NCBI GenBank assembly: GCA_965229715.1
Contig: CBDDJL010000003.1
Coordinates: forward strand, 186,001 to 250,000
DNA length: 64,000 bases
Direction: 5' to 3'
From: JAVJST01 sp965229715
GTDB lineage: Bacteria; Pseudomonadota; Alphaproteobacteria; Rhodospirillales; Casp-alpha2
Position 1 is the first letter of the stretch. Every line of letters starts with the position of its first letter. Shown one piece after another: positions 1 to 9,634 of the stretch. The translations under genes and the position numbers were made by a program. The notes beneath the pieces are model-generated. The model saw only the letters and a list, made by a program, of their open reading frames with translations, ran no database searches and was not told the DNA's origin.

Positions 1-1
1 C

Positions 2-1120
2 CTCGGGCGTGTAACGAATGCACGGCGCGTGCTGGATCTTTCGGGCATGAACGGTGTCACCTTCTACGAACCCAGCGAACTGGTGTTGACGGCTGGTGCC
101 GGGACGCCACTTGCGGAGATCGAGAGGCTGCTTGGTGAAAACGAGCAGATGCTGGCCTTCGAGCCGGTTGCGCTCGACCGGATTTACGGATCGGCACGCG
201 GAAATGACCGAGGCACCGTCGGTGGACTTGTCGCCAGCAATTTTGCCGGTTCCCGCCGTATCAAGGCCGGAGCGGTTCGCGATCATGTCTTGGGGTTCGA
301 TGCGGTCAGCGGTCGGGGCGAGGTCTTCAAGTCGGGCGGCAAGGTGATGAAAAACGTGACCGGCTTCGATCTCTCGAAACTGATGACCGGTTCCTTCGGC
401 ACCCTCGGCGTGATGACCGAGATTACGCTCAAGGTGTTGCCGCGACCGGAAAAAACCAGAACTGTTCTGGTTTACGGCCTCGACGACGCTGAAGCCGGCC
501 AGGCCATGGCGGACGCACTCGGCAGCCCGCACGAAGTATCGTCGGCCGCGCATTTGCCCGAACGGGTTGCCGCGCGCTCCGAGGTCGGACGCGTTGCCGA
601 CGCCGGCCGGTCGGTTACCGCGGTCCGGATCGAGGGACCGGAACCGTCCGTCATGGCGCGGACGGAAGCAATCAGGTCGCTGATGAGGCGCTACGGTGAG
701 ATTGAGGAGTTACATGCCGCGAACTCATCCCAGTTCTGGTGGGAAGTCTCGGAAACCGTTGCTTTCGCAACCGGGAATACGTCGCCTTTATGGCGGGTTT
801 CAGTGGCGCCGGCGGCCGGCCCCGGGGTCGCCCGGCAGATTCTCGATGAGACCGGCGGCGATGTCTTGTTCGATTGGGGCGGCGGACTGTTGACACTCTC
901 CATCCCGGAAAATCCGGCACGAGCCGGACGCACCGTGCGCCACATCGTGGCCGGCGCGGGCGGCCACGCGACGTTGATCCGGGCGAGCGAGACCGTGCGG
1001 GCGACCCTCGACGTGTTTCAGCCGCACAGCCCTGCCGTACAGGCGCTGTCGAAGCGGGTAAAAGAGGCCTTCGATCCGGAGGGCATTCTCAACCCGGGCC
1101 GCATGTACGCGGCGTTCTAA
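2..1120 (+). CDS. glcE: Glycolate oxidase FAD-binding subunit GlcE (5' end outside window)
   Basis: FAD-binding subunit of the membrane-associated glycolate oxidase GlcDEF, which oxidises glycolate to glyoxylate. The frame is open from the window edge and has no credible start, so the N-terminus lies upstream; a GTG at 29 is internal. The visible part carries the FAD_binding_4 core (TPLAEIERLL, the VGGLVASNFAGSRR loop, KVMKNVTGFDLSKLM and GSFGTLGVMTEITLK) and ends with the family tail FDPEGILNPGRMY. It lies 3 bp before glcF; glcD is expected just outside the window. Confidence 0.93.
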   Translation, partial: LGRVTNARRVLDLSGMNGVTFYEPSELVLTAGAGTPLAEIERLLGENEQMLAFEPVALDRIYGSARGNDRGTVGGLVASNFAGSRRIKAGAVRDHVLGFDAVSGRGEVFKSGGKVMKNVTGFDLSKLMTGSFGTLGVMTEITLKVLPRPEKTRTVLVYGLDDAEAGQAMADALGSPHEVSSAAHLPERVAARSEVGRVADAGRSVTAVRIEGPEPSVMARTEAIRSLMRRYGEIEELHAANSSQFWWEVSETVAFATGNTSPLWRVSVAPAAGPGVARQILDETGGDVLFDWGGGLLTLSIPENPARAGRTVRHIVAGAGGHATLIRASETVRATLDVFQPHSPAVQALSKRVKEAFDPEGILNPGRMYAAF

Positions 1121-1123
1121 CCC

Positions 1124-2407
1124 ATGCAGACAACGTTTTCCCCGGAACAGCTCGCCGATCCGCGCAACAAGAGGTCAGAAGATATTCTGCGCCGTTGCGT
1201 GCATTGCGGTTTTTGTACGGCGACATGCCCGACCTACGTTTTGCTCGGCGACGAACTCGACAGCCCGCGCGGTCGCATTTACCTGATCAAGGACCTGCTG
1301 GAAAACGACCGCACGCCGACAGCCGACACGGTTAAACATATCGATCGATGTTTGTCGTGCCTGTCATGCCGAACGACATGCCCGTCTGGCGTCGATTACA
1401 TGCATCTGATCGATCACGGACGGGAGGTCGTCGAGGAACGTTACCGCCGGCCTCTGGGCGACCGATTTTTCCGTACCTTACTTGCAACGCTCGTGCCCAA
1501 TCCGGCGGTGTTTCGCGTGGCGATGGTGTTGGGCTGGCTGGCCCGGCCGTTGCGTTTCGTATTGCCGCCACGCCTTGGCGCCATGCTCAAGCTCGTACCC
1601 GACCGACTGGAGCCGCCGTCATCGGTCGACCGGCCGCAGGTTTTTCCGGCCATCGGCCAGCGTAAGCGTCGTGTGGCGTTGCTGACCGGGTGCGCCCAGC
1701 AGGCTTTGCGGCCGGCGATCAACGAGGCCACGATCCGATTGTTGACGCGTCTCGGTTGCGAAGTCGTCGTTGCACCGGGGAGCGGTTGCTGTGGCGCGCT
1801 TGAGCAACATATGGGCAAGACGGCAGGCGCCATTCGCGCCGCACAGCGCAATATCGCGGCATGGGAAAGGGTCATCAGCAAGGGCGAGATCGACTCCATC
1901 GTTGTGAACGCCTCCGGTTGCGGCACGACGCTGAAGGATTACGGCCATATGTTGGCTGACGATCCCGACTGGCGCGAACGCGCGGACCGTATTGCATTAC
2001 TCGCCCGGGACGTGAGCGAGGTCATCGCTGAGTTGGAGTTGCCGTTAACGAGCGAGGCGCTGCCGACGGTCGCGTATCATTCCGCCTGTTCCATGCAACA
2101 TGGTCAGCGGCTTGGCGCGATGCCGGCAGAGTTGCTTCGGTCGGCCGGCTTCGAGGTGCGCGAGCCTGTTGAAGGCCACCTGTGTTGCGGTTCTGCCGGC
2201 AGCTACAACATGACGCAACCTGGAATTGCCGCCCGTCTCGGCGAGCGCAAAGCGGCAAATCTAGAGGCCACCGGTGCACAGGCCGTCGCGACGGGGAATA
2301 TCGGGTGTCTGATGCAGATTGGCGTTTACGGCGGCTTGCCAGTCGTTCATTCGGTCGAACTGTTGGACTGGGCGACGGGCGGACCAAAACCGCGGGAGCT
2401 CCGTTAA
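1124..2407 (+). CDS. glcF: Glycolate oxidase iron-sulfur subunit GlcF
   Basis: Electron-transfer subunit of glycolate oxidase, 427 aa, the usual family length. Two ferredoxin-type [4Fe-4S] motifs are complete: C25-x2-C28-x2-C31-x3-C35 and C76-x2-C79-x2-C82-x3-C86. Two CCG domains follow, seen as GSGCCGALEQH and GHLCCGSAGSYNM, typical of heterodisulfide-reductase-like subunits. Start three bases after the glcE stop implies one transcript. The next gene is on the opposite strand and stops 17 bp downstream. Confidence 0.95.
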   Translation: MQTTFSPEQLADPRNKRSEDILRRCVHCGFCTATCPTYVLLGDELDSPRGRIYLIKDLLENDRTPTADTVKHIDRCLSCLSCRTTCPSGVDYMHLIDHGREVVEERYRRPLGDRFFRTLLATLVPNPAVFRVAMVLGWLARPLRFVLPPRLGAMLKLVPDRLEPPSSVDRPQVFPAIGQRKRRVALLTGCAQQALRPAINEATIRLLTRLGCEVVVAPGSGCCGALEQHMGKTAGAIRAAQRNIAAWERVISKGEIDSIVVNASGCGTTLKDYGHMLADDPDWRERADRIALLARDVSEVIAELELPLTSEALPTVAYHSACSMQHGQRLGAMPAELLRSAGFEVREPVEGHLCCGSAGSYNMTQPGIAARLGERKAANLEATGAQAVATGNIGCLMQIGVYGGLPVVHSVELLDWATGGPKPRELR

Positions 2408-2424
2408 GGGTCGCGCGGACCAGC

Positions 2425-3180
2425 TCAGGCGGTGGTTCTGGCGATTGCCGGATCAAGACGCGACATGTCTTCGATCGCCTCCTCGATTTCGTCATCGCCA
2501 GCCAGAAGCAATGCAAGCGAGCGGGCGAGATCAAGAACCCGGTCGGGGGCGCCAGCGTCTGTCAGGGCGAGACGAACGCCCGAGAGGACGGCTTGCGCAC
2601 CGGCCCGTTGGTGCAGGCTTCCGTAGATCATGGCGCTGTTTTCGAGATCGTTGTCGAAGCGCTGCTCGCACGCAGGCCTGTCGATTGAGTTGTGGCCGCG
2701 GCAAACCAGCGGGCGCGCGTCGTAGGCCCGACAAAGCCCAGTCTCGCGGTCGAGTACGGGACACGGAAACAGTCGGCGGCGGGGAAGTCCGTCGGCTTCA
2801 GCTTCTTCCTTGTCTTTCACGCCGGCGATGGTGGTTGCGCGTTCAAGGACGTCTTCGCGGATGTCGCGCCCCACGCCCGACCGGATATGGGCCGCAAGCC
2901 GGAAGGCTTCGAGCGGAGAGATGTGAACCTCGTAATTATGACAACAGAAGGAACACCCGGCGGCACAAGCGATCGGTGTGTCGGCCGGGTAACGGTCGTG
3001 AAGGTCGCCGATAACGCCCTCGGCGAAGGCGAAAACCTTATCCATCAGGATTTCGATGTGAAGCGGCGACGTTGCCTTGGGTAAGCCGGCTGCGAGGATA
3101 TTTCGGACCCCCTCTCGTATTTCAATGGCATAGGCCGGTTCGTCGGTGGTTTTCGGATCGTCGTTCATGGTTACCGTCAT
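2425..3180 (-). CDS. YkgJ family cysteine-cluster protein
   Basis: Predicted 251-aa cytoplasmic protein with the YkgJ/UPF0153 cysteine cluster, thought to bind zinc or an Fe-S cluster; no reaction is established. The ligand pattern is clear: CAAGCSFCCHN near residue 87, then PCPVLDRETGLCRAYDARPLVCRG. I use the ATG at 3180 (MTVTMND); an ATG at 3168 is equally possible. The open frame runs further upstream but would overlap the divergent TPR gene, so the longer form is rejected. Confidence 0.8.
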   Translation of the reverse strand: MTVTMNDDPKTTDEPAYAIEIREGVRNILAAGLPKATSPLHIEILMDKVFAFAEGVIGDLHDRYPADTPIACAAGCSFCCHNYEVHISPLEAFRLAAHIRSGVGRDIREDVLERATTIAGVKDKEEAEADGLPRRRLFPCPVLDRETGLCRAYDARPLVCRGHNSIDRPACEQRFDNDLENSAMIYGSLHQRAGAQAVLSGVRLALTDAGAPDRVLDLARSLALLLAGDDEIEEAIEDMSRLDPAIARTTA

Positions 3181-3258
3181 ACCCTTGTCACGGTGAAGTG
3201 ACTCCCGATCGGCGGCTGTGCGGTTGGAATCGGACTCGATAGTGCATATTCTGAGGAC

Positions 3259-3849
3259 ATGCTTAGCACAAGACGACCCGATGCACGATTTCGATCGGTG
3301 CGAACGGTTCTGTTGTCGGCCGTTCTGGCCGTTTCCTTCGCCGTGTTTCCGGCTTGGGCGGACCAGAAAGATCCGCGCCTTGACAGTCTGTTCGGTCAGT
3401 TGCTGACGACCGCCGATTTCGCGAAGGCCGCACAACTGACCGGCGAAATATGGGAGGTCTGGATCGACGCCGGCGAGCCGGAGATCGACCAGCTCATGAC
3501 CGACGGTGTCAATGCGCTCGATGTCGGCGATTTCAAGCGCGCACTCACGGCATTCGATCAGATTGTCGCGATGCGGCCCGGGTTCGCGGAGGGCTGGAAC
3601 AAGCGGGCGACAGTTTACTATCTGATGGGCCGAATGGATGAATCTCTTGATGATGTCGAGCGGACGCTTGAACTCGAGCCGCGGCATTTCGGCGCCCTGT
3701 CCGGCCGCGGACTGATTTACATGGCGACCGGACAGATGCCGCAGGCGTTGGCTGCATTCGAGCATGCCCTAGACACCAATCCGCACATGCCGGCGATTCG
3801 CGATCGGGTCGAGTGGCTCCGCACGCATCTCAAGGAAAACGCCATTTAA
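3259..3849 (+). CDS. Secreted tetratricopeptide-repeat protein
   Basis: 196-aa protein with an N-terminal hydrophobic signal segment (VLLSAVLAVSFAVFPAWA, cleavage probably after AWA) and two or three TPR units over the last 110 residues, such as ALTAFDQIVAMRPGFAEGWNKRA. Likely periplasmic scaffold; partner unknown. A GTG at 3298 would give a tighter signal peptide (MRTVLLSAV). A promoter-like pair, TTGGAA at 3224 and TATTCT at 3247 with 17-bp spacing, would place the transcript start about at the 3259 ATG, so the message may be nearly leaderless or use the 3298 start. Confidence 0.75.
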   Translation: MLSTRRPDARFRSVRTVLLSAVLAVSFAVFPAWADQKDPRLDSLFGQLLTTADFAKAAQLTGEIWEVWIDAGEPEIDQLMTDGVNALDVGDFKRALTAFDQIVAMRPGFAEGWNKRATVYYLMGRMDESLDDVERTLELEPRHFGALSGRGLIYMATGQMPQALAAFEHALDTNPHMPAIRDRVEWLRTHLKENAI

Positions 3850-3867
3850 TCCGGAAGGAGGGTCCGT

Positions 3868-4578
3868 ATGCCGGATCGGTCATCTGCCATTGTCGTCGGG
3901 GTCGGTCCGGGCCTTGGGGCATCCCTTGTCCGGGCTTTTGCTGCGACCGGTCTGAACGTCGCCGCCGTTGCGCGCGACCCCGATAAGGTCAGCGATCATG
4001 TTGCGGTCGACGGCTCATCCGATGTTCGCCTCTACGGTTGCGATGCGACGGACGAGACGGCCGTGGAAACGGTCTTCGACCAGGCCGAGACCGATCTCGG
4101 GCCTGTCGACGTGGCCGTGTATAACGCCGGGGCGTTCGTTCCTGGCGGCATCATGGAGACCTCATCCGAAGAGTTCGAGCGTTGCTGGCGTGTCGGCTGT
4201 CTCGGCGGGTTTCATGTCGGCAAGGCGGCTGCCGGAAGAATGCTGCCGCGCGGCGAAGGCACAATCGTCATGACCGGTGCGACCGCGGCCTTGCGTGGCG
4301 GCGCACGCTTCCACAATCTCGCGGTTCCGAAATTTGGACTTCGCGCCTTGGCCCAGAGCATGGCCCGGGAACTCGGGCCGCAGGGCATTCACATCGGGCA
4401 CGTCATCATCGATGGCATGATCCAGTCGGAACGCCATGCGGATCTAGGTAACGAACGCGGGCCCGACAGCTTGCTCGAGCCCGATGCCATTGCCGCAGAG
4501 TATGTGCGGTTGCATCAACAGCATCGCAGCGCCTGGACGCTGGAGCTCGATCTCCGTCCATGGGTTGAGAAATTCTGA
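3868..4578 (+). CDS. SDR-family protein without the canonical catalytic tyrosine
   Basis: 236-aa Rossmann-fold protein of the short-chain dehydrogenase/reductase superfamily. The dinucleotide-binding turn is GVGPGLGASL (residues 11-20) and the NAG motif is at 86-88 (YNAGAF). The usual active-site Tyr-x3-Lys reads L151-x3-K155 (LAVPKFGLRAL), so the tyrosine is leucine here; the region before it (MTGATAALRGG) resembles an SDR subgroup that I recall also lacking Tyr. Substrate unknown. It follows the TPR gene by 18 bp with an AAGGAGG ribosome site. I expect nucleotide binding; classical SDR catalysis is doubtful. Confidence 0.85.
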   Translation: MPDRSSAIVVGVGPGLGASLVRAFAATGLNVAAVARDPDKVSDHVAVDGSSDVRLYGCDATDETAVETVFDQAETDLGPVDVAVYNAGAFVPGGIMETSSEEFERCWRVGCLGGFHVGKAAAGRMLPRGEGTIVMTGATAALRGGARFHNLAVPKFGLRALAQSMARELGPQGIHIGHVIIDGMIQSERHADLGNERGPDSLLEPDAIAAEYVRLHQQHRSAWTLELDLRPWVEKF

Positions 4579-4666
4579 CGCCCACCGGCCCCTAAGCGTC
4601 GCAATAGGCATTGAAAGACCAGGCTCTATTCGGCACACCTGATCATCGAACGATCACGGATGACGA

Positions 4667-5950
4667 ATGATGAGTAATTCTGACGACAGGCAGCCGCGTC
4701 TCTTGAGAGAAATGTTCGACGCGGCCGTCGAAGCAGCGATGCCGCGAACCTGCGTGCCGCCGTTTCTGCCCGACCGGAACGACATCGAGCGCTGCGTGGT
4801 CATCGGCGCCGGCAAGGCGTCGGCTGCCATGGCGCGGGCCGTCGAGGAGAACTGGGACGGTCCACTCGAAGGCCTCGTCGTTACCCGTTACGGCTACGAG
4901 GTACCTTGCGAACGGATCGAGATCGTAACCGCGGCGCATCCGGTGCCGGACGATGCCGGGGAACGCGCCGCCCGCCGTATTCTCGATATTGCCGACGGTC
5001 TCGGCCCAGGCGACGTCATGTTATGTTTGATCTCCGGAGGCGGGTCGGCGCTGCTTGCGGCGCCTGCCGACGGCATTACCCTCGCCGAGAAGCAGGACGT
5101 CAATCGCGCTCTCTTGCGGTCCGGTGCGACGATTTCCGAGATGAATTGCGTACGCAAGCACCTATCCGCGGTCAAGGGCGGCAGGCTCGCGGCCCGTGCC
5201 TATCCGGCACGGGTGATTTCGCTCCTGATCTCGGATGTGCCGGGTGACGATCCCTCCGTCATCGCGTCCGGACCCACGGTGCCGGATGTGACGACATACG
5301 CCGATGCGCGGGCGATCATCGAAAAGTACGGCGTTGATCTGCCCGGTGCCGTGGCCGACATCTTGCGGAACGAACCCGATGAGACGCCGAAGCCGGGCGA
5401 TCACCGCTTGGCCGGTGCTGAAACGCGTCTCGTTGCACTGCCGCAGGCGAGCCTCGAGGCGGCGGCAAAGATTGCGGCCGAGGCCGGCTATACGCCGCAC
5501 ATCCTGGGCGATGCGCTGGAAGGCGAGGCCCGTGTGCTTGGCCGCGAACACGCCGAATTGGCGCGCGCCGTGCAAACCGGCGATGGCCCGTTCGCGGCGC
5601 CGTGCGCGATCATTTCAGGGGGCGAAACCACGGTGATGGTTCGGGGTGATGGTCGTGGCGGGCGTAATAGCGAGTATGTTCTGTCGATGGCTGTATCACT
5701 TGAAGGTCAGCGCGGCATTCACGCTATCGCTTGCGATACCGACGGGGTTGACGGCAGCGAAGATAACGCCGGCGCAACGATTGGTCCCGATACGCTGGAG
5801 AGCGGAGAAGCCAATGGCGTCGATGCAGTGCGCTTGCTCGACGGCAACGACGCATACACCTTCTTCGAGGCCATCGGCGGGCTCGTCGAAACCGGCCCGA
5901 CCTTCACGAACGTCAACGATTTTCGCGCCATTCTGGTTGACCCGGTCTAA
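4667..5950 (+). CDS. Glycerate kinase (GlxK/TtuD type, DUF4147-MOFRL)
   Basis: Phosphorylates D-glycerate (the product position is 2-phosphoglycerate in most characterised members), returning glyoxylate-derived carbon to glycolysis. 427 aa, normal for this class-II glycerate kinase. Visible motifs are the N-terminal IGAGKASAAMARAVEENW, the glycine loop ISGGGSALLAAP and the C-terminal MOFRL signature SGGETTVMVRGDGRGGRNSEY. ATGs at 4667 and 4670 are adjacent; either may start the protein. Its closeness to glcEF fits glycolate use through glyoxylate and glycerate, although the intermediate genes are not in the window. Confidence 0.92.
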   Translation: MMSNSDDRQPRLLREMFDAAVEAAMPRTCVPPFLPDRNDIERCVVIGAGKASAAMARAVEENWDGPLEGLVVTRYGYEVPCERIEIVTAAHPVPDDAGERAARRILDIADGLGPGDVMLCLISGGGSALLAAPADGITLAEKQDVNRALLRSGATISEMNCVRKHLSAVKGGRLAARAYPARVISLLISDVPGDDPSVIASGPTVPDVTTYADARAIIEKYGVDLPGAVADILRNEPDETPKPGDHRLAGAETRLVALPQASLEAAAKIAAEAGYTPHILGDALEGEARVLGREHAELARAVQTGDGPFAAPCAIISGGETTVMVRGDGRGGRNSEYVLSMAVSLEGQRGIHAIACDTDGVDGSEDNAGATIGPDTLESGEANGVDAVRLLDGNDAYTFFEAIGGLVETGPTFTNVNDFRAILVDPV

Positions 5951-5966
5951 CGGCATTCGGCGTAAA

Positions 5967-5987
5967 ATTGCCACAAACACTGGCAAT
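5967..5987. repeat. Perfect 7-bp inverted repeat with 7-bp spacer
   Basis: ATTGCCA (5967-5973) and TGGCAAT (5981-5987) flank CAAACAC. It lies 17 bp after the glycerate kinase stop and 120 bp before the AsmA start. There is no T tract, so it is more like an operator or a mRNA 3'-end hairpin than an intrinsic terminator. TTGCCA at 5968 could also be read as a -35 box. Function not determined. Confidence 0.35.
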
Positions 5988-6106
5988 GCTAATGTCGGTC
6001 GTCGTGGTTTGATCGCATCCGGTATTAACCCTAAACTCCGCTCAGCGATTGTCATTTGCGAAGACCAACCCGCCGGGGTTGGCATAACTTGATCCGGAGC
6101 ATCGTC

Positions 6107-9100
6107 TTGCGAAAGCTGTTTTATGGCATTGGGGCTCTCTTGGTGATCCTCGTCGCCGCGGTCCTGGTCGGGCCGAGTTTCATCGATTGGAACAGTCACA
6201 AGGGCCAGGTCGAGCGGCAGGTCGAGGAGCTGACCGGTCGTAAGCTGACGATTGCCGGCGACATCAGCATTTCCGTGCTACCTGCACCGGCCCTCATTGC
6301 CCAGGATATCGCCTTTGCCAATGCCGACGGCGCCGAAGCCGAGAACATGGTCGAACTCGGCTCGATCGAGGTGCGTGTTGCGTTGGCGCCGCTGTTTTCA
6401 GGCGAGATCCAGGTTAGCAAGGTTATCATCGTCGAGCCGGTGATCGAGCTTGAGAAGTTCGCGGACGGCGGCAACAACTGGACAATCGCCATAAACGATA
6501 CGGGCGATGAAGCCTCGACCGCTGGATCCGATGAGGCGGCCGCCGAGACGGGCGTATCCGGTGGTGGCGCTCTCGGTGACATCACTCTCGATCACTTTGC
6601 CATCGAGAAGGGGGTCGTCGTCTATCGCGACCGCGCATCCGGCGCCACGCATATTGTCGACGACATTAATGCAACGCTGAAGGCAGCTACCCTACAGGGG
6701 CCGTTCGAAGCCACGGGACGACTACGTGCCCTTGATATCCCCATCGGTTTCGAAATCGGTATCGATGGCGTGTTTCAGGGGCGGACCGTCCCCGTGACCG
6801 CCGTCGTCACCGCGGGCGTCGACGCAGCCAAGGTCTCGGTGTCCGGTAACATCCTCAATCTGCTGGAAGAGCCCATTTTCCACGGACGTCTCGCCGTATC
6901 TTCGCCTTCGGTGGGGCGGCTTGCATCCCTCGTCGGTGCCGCCGGTTTGCCCTCCGTTCTCAATGCGCCGTTGGCGTTGGACACGGAGATTTCCGGGTCG
7001 GCTGAGGGTGCCACGGCCAGCGAGCTTATGCTCTCGCTCGGGGAAACCACGGCGAACGGAAATCTGGATGTCGCGCTCGGCGATGTACCGCAGATTGCGG
7101 TCGGCCTCTCCATACCGCATCTCGATGCCGACGCATGGCTGGCCGGCACCAATGCCACGTCGTCGTCGGCTACCGAAGACAGCGACCAGGCCGATGGCCA
7201 GACAGAAGTAGCGGAAACGACCGGGACCGGCGACGCGGTCGATGCCGGCCCGCTGAAAATCAAAATACCGGATGGTATTGCCGCCAACGTCGATCTTGTC
7301 GTGGAGTCCATCGCCTATCGCAAAGAGAAAGCTGGGCCCGTCCGACTGAGTGCCGGTCTTGCCGGCGGTGAGGTTACCGTCAGCCAGCTTTCGGCACAGC
7401 TGCCGGGTGCGGCGGATATTGCCATGTTCGGTTTCCTGTCGGCGCCGGCCGGGGAGCCGTCGTTTAATGGCGAAATCGACGTCAACGTCGGCGACAGCCG
7501 CGGACTGTCCCGTTGGTTAGGCCTCGACTTCGACGCTGTGCCGTCAGACCGCATGCGACGTCTGAGTCTCTCAGCCGCCCTCGTCGGCAACACAGAAAAC
7601 CTGCAAATCAAAAATTTGGCGGCATCGTTCGATAGCACGAACGTTCAAGGCGGTATCACACTCGCCTTACGAAACAGGCTCTCATTCGGTGCGGCGCTGA
7701 ACCTCGACAGTATCGATCTGGATCCATACATCGCCGGCTTGAGCGGTGGCGACGGGGCGGAAAACAACGAAACCGCCACTTCGGCGTCCGCATCCTCGTC
7801 GAGCGGTGATGCCGGAGAACCTGCCACGCCGGAAAACCCGTTCGCCGGGCTTTCGGCGCTGACCGGATTCGATGCCAACCTGCGCCTGAATGCCGGTGAA
7901 GTCGTCTATAACGGCATGCCGGTCCGGAAGATCAAGGTCGATACGACTGTCTTCAATGGCGATGTGACGGTTCGCGAGTTCAGTATCGGCGACGCCGCCG
8001 GCAGTCGTCTCGCCGTTGACGGTAAGATCACGGGATTGGGCGGTGTGCCGACAATCGATGGTCTCAACGTTGATTTCGCATCGTCTGCACCGGCACGGCT
8101 TGCCAGTCTTGCCGGCGTCGACATACCTGTGTCGGCGAAGGCGTTGGGCAAGGTCAGTCTGCAGACGTCCATGAACGGCAACGTCCTGAAGCCTGCGTTA
8201 AAGGGCAAAGTCGGTGCGGCAGGCGGCACTGTGTGGTTCGACGGTCAAGCGTCGGTTCTGCCCGTTGCGCCGATTTACGACGGGGATCTCCGGATCGCCC
8301 ATACGGACACGGCGGCGCTTCTCCGGGCATTCGATGTCGGATACCGGCCATCGGGTGCGGTCGGCGGTCTCGATATCTCAACTCGTGCGGCCGTCACGGC
8401 CAGTACAGTCGATTTAACCGAGTTGCGCGGCACCGTGCACAAGACGAGCCTGAACGGCGGTGTCAGCGTGAAGCTCGACGGCGTCCGCCCGAAGATTGTC
8501 AGCACGTTGACGCTGGATGCGTTCCGGGCCGATCCGTTCCTGCCGGCTGAAACCGCTTCATCCGACGGAGTGGCCAGCGGGTCGGGCGGCACGGGATCGA
8601 GCGGTGACGCCGCCGGTTATGCTCAGGGCGAGGCGCCATGGCCGAAAGATCCGATCGATCTGTCGGGACTCGGTGCCGCGGACGCCACAATCACGCTGAA
8701 CGCCGGCACACTGAGTTATCAGGCTATCGATTTCGATAATGCCGTCGTGAAGGCGGTTCTCGCCGATAGCCTGTTGACCGTCGAGCAGCTATCCGGCGGG
8801 GTCTTCGGCGGCAATCTGGCATTCAACGGCGCCGTCGACGGACGGGCGACTCCGAACGTCAATGGAGCGCTCTCGTTCAAGAATGCAAGCCTTTCCAGCT
8901 TGCTTACGGCGGTGATCGGAGAGCCGGCTGCGTTGGGCGCGTTGACCGTCGAAACCGACCTCGCCGCAACTGGCCGGAGTGTCGCCGACATGGTTGCAGC
9001 GCTGAACGGGAAGGGCGCATTCGCTATGAAGGGTGTGGATGTTCAGGGCGCGACGACCGGTTCGGCGATGTCCGGGTTTCTTGGCCTGATTCGCGGTTTC

Positions 9101-9634
9101 GGTCAGATCGGCGCAGGGCTTGCCGGCAAGAAACTCGACGGCCTCGCCGATGTCAGTGCGCAATACGCGATCAAGAACGGCGTTGCCGACGTGAAACCGC
9201 TCAATATCGATACGGCGCTCGGTACGGGACAAGCCGGAGGAACGGTCGACCTCGCGGGATGGAACATCGACCTCGCCGGTAATCTGGATGTGTCCGGGAA
9301 CTTGCTGACGGCATTACTGGGGCAGCAATTGGGCGGTGTAACGAAACTGCCGTTCAGTGTCAGGGGCGCCCTCGATGCGCCCGACGTCAATGTCGATACG
9401 GCTGCGTTGGCTGGCGGTGGCGTGTCGCTACCCGGGCTGGACAAACTCGAGGAGAAACTGCCGGGGGTCGGATCTTTGTTGCAGGGTGTGCTCGGTGGCG
9501 GTGGCCAGCAACAGCCGCAGCAACAACAACCATCGACGCAGGATGGAACCGCGACCGAGCCGGCGCCACAGCAACCGAGCCAGCAAAAGCAGGTCAATCC
9601 GGAGAACTTGCTGAAGGACCTTCTCGGTTTTTAA
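6107..9634 (+). CDS. AsmA-family inner-membrane/periplasmic protein
   Basis: Large envelope protein of the AsmA family, whose members are implicated in phospholipid transport to, or assembly of, the outer membrane. A single N-terminal membrane anchor (LFYGIGALLVILVAAVLVG) is followed by FIDWNSHKGQVERQVEELTGRKL, the hallmark AsmA entry, then long repetitive beta-rich sequence and a C-terminal AsmA domain before a Gln-rich tail. I prefer TTG at 6107 (MRKLFYGIG) because CCGGAG lies about 8 bp upstream; a TTG at 6056 would add 17 residues before the anchor. The predicted length of 1175 aa is within the family range. Confidence 0.88.
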   Translation: MRKLFYGIGALLVILVAAVLVGPSFIDWNSHKGQVERQVEELTGRKLTIAGDISISVLPAPALIAQDIAFANADGAEAENMVELGSIEVRVALAPLFSGEIQVSKVIIVEPVIELEKFADGGNNWTIAINDTGDEASTAGSDEAAAETGVSGGGALGDITLDHFAIEKGVVVYRDRASGATHIVDDINATLKAATLQGPFEATGRLRALDIPIGFEIGIDGVFQGRTVPVTAVVTAGVDAAKVSVSGNILNLLEEPIFHGRLAVSSPSVGRLASLVGAAGLPSVLNAPLALDTEISGSAEGATASELMLSLGETTANGNLDVALGDVPQIAVGLSIPHLDADAWLAGTNATSSSATEDSDQADGQTEVAETTGTGDAVDAGPLKIKIPDGIAANVDLVVESIAYRKEKAGPVRLSAGLAGGEVTVSQLSAQLPGAADIAMFGFLSAPAGEPSFNGEIDVNVGDSRGLSRWLGLDFDAVPSDRMRRLSLSAALVGNTENLQIKNLAASFDSTNVQGGITLALRNRLSFGAALNLDSIDLDPYIAGLSGGDGAENNETATSASASSSSGDAGEPATPENPFAGLSALTGFDANLRLNAGEVVYNGMPVRKIKVDTTVFNGDVTVREFSIGDAAGSRLAVDGKITGLGGVPTIDGLNVDFASSAPARLASLAGVDIPVSAKALGKVSLQTSMNGNVLKPALKGKVGAAGGTVWFDGQASVLPVAPIYDGDLRIAHTDTAALLRAFDVGYRPSGAVGGLDISTRAAVTASTVDLTELRGTVHKTSLNGGVSVKLDGVRPKIVSTLTLDAFRADPFLPAETASSDGVASGSGGTGSSGDAAGYAQGEAPWPKDPIDLSGLGAADATITLNAGTLSYQAIDFDNAVVKAVLADSLLTVEQLSGGVFGGNLAFNGAVDGRATPNVNGALSFKNASLSSLLTAVIGEPAALGALTVETDLAATGRSVADMVAALNGKGAFAMKGVDVQGATTGSAMSGFLGLIRGFGQIGAGLAGKKLDGLADVSAQYAIKNGVADVKPLNIDTALGTGQAGGTVDLAGWNIDLAGNLDVSGNLLTALLGQQLGGVTKLPFSVRGALDAPDVNVDTAALAGGGVSLPGLDKLEEKLPGVGSLLQGVLGGGGQQQPQQQQPSTQDGTATEPAPQQPSQQKQVNPENLLKDLLGF

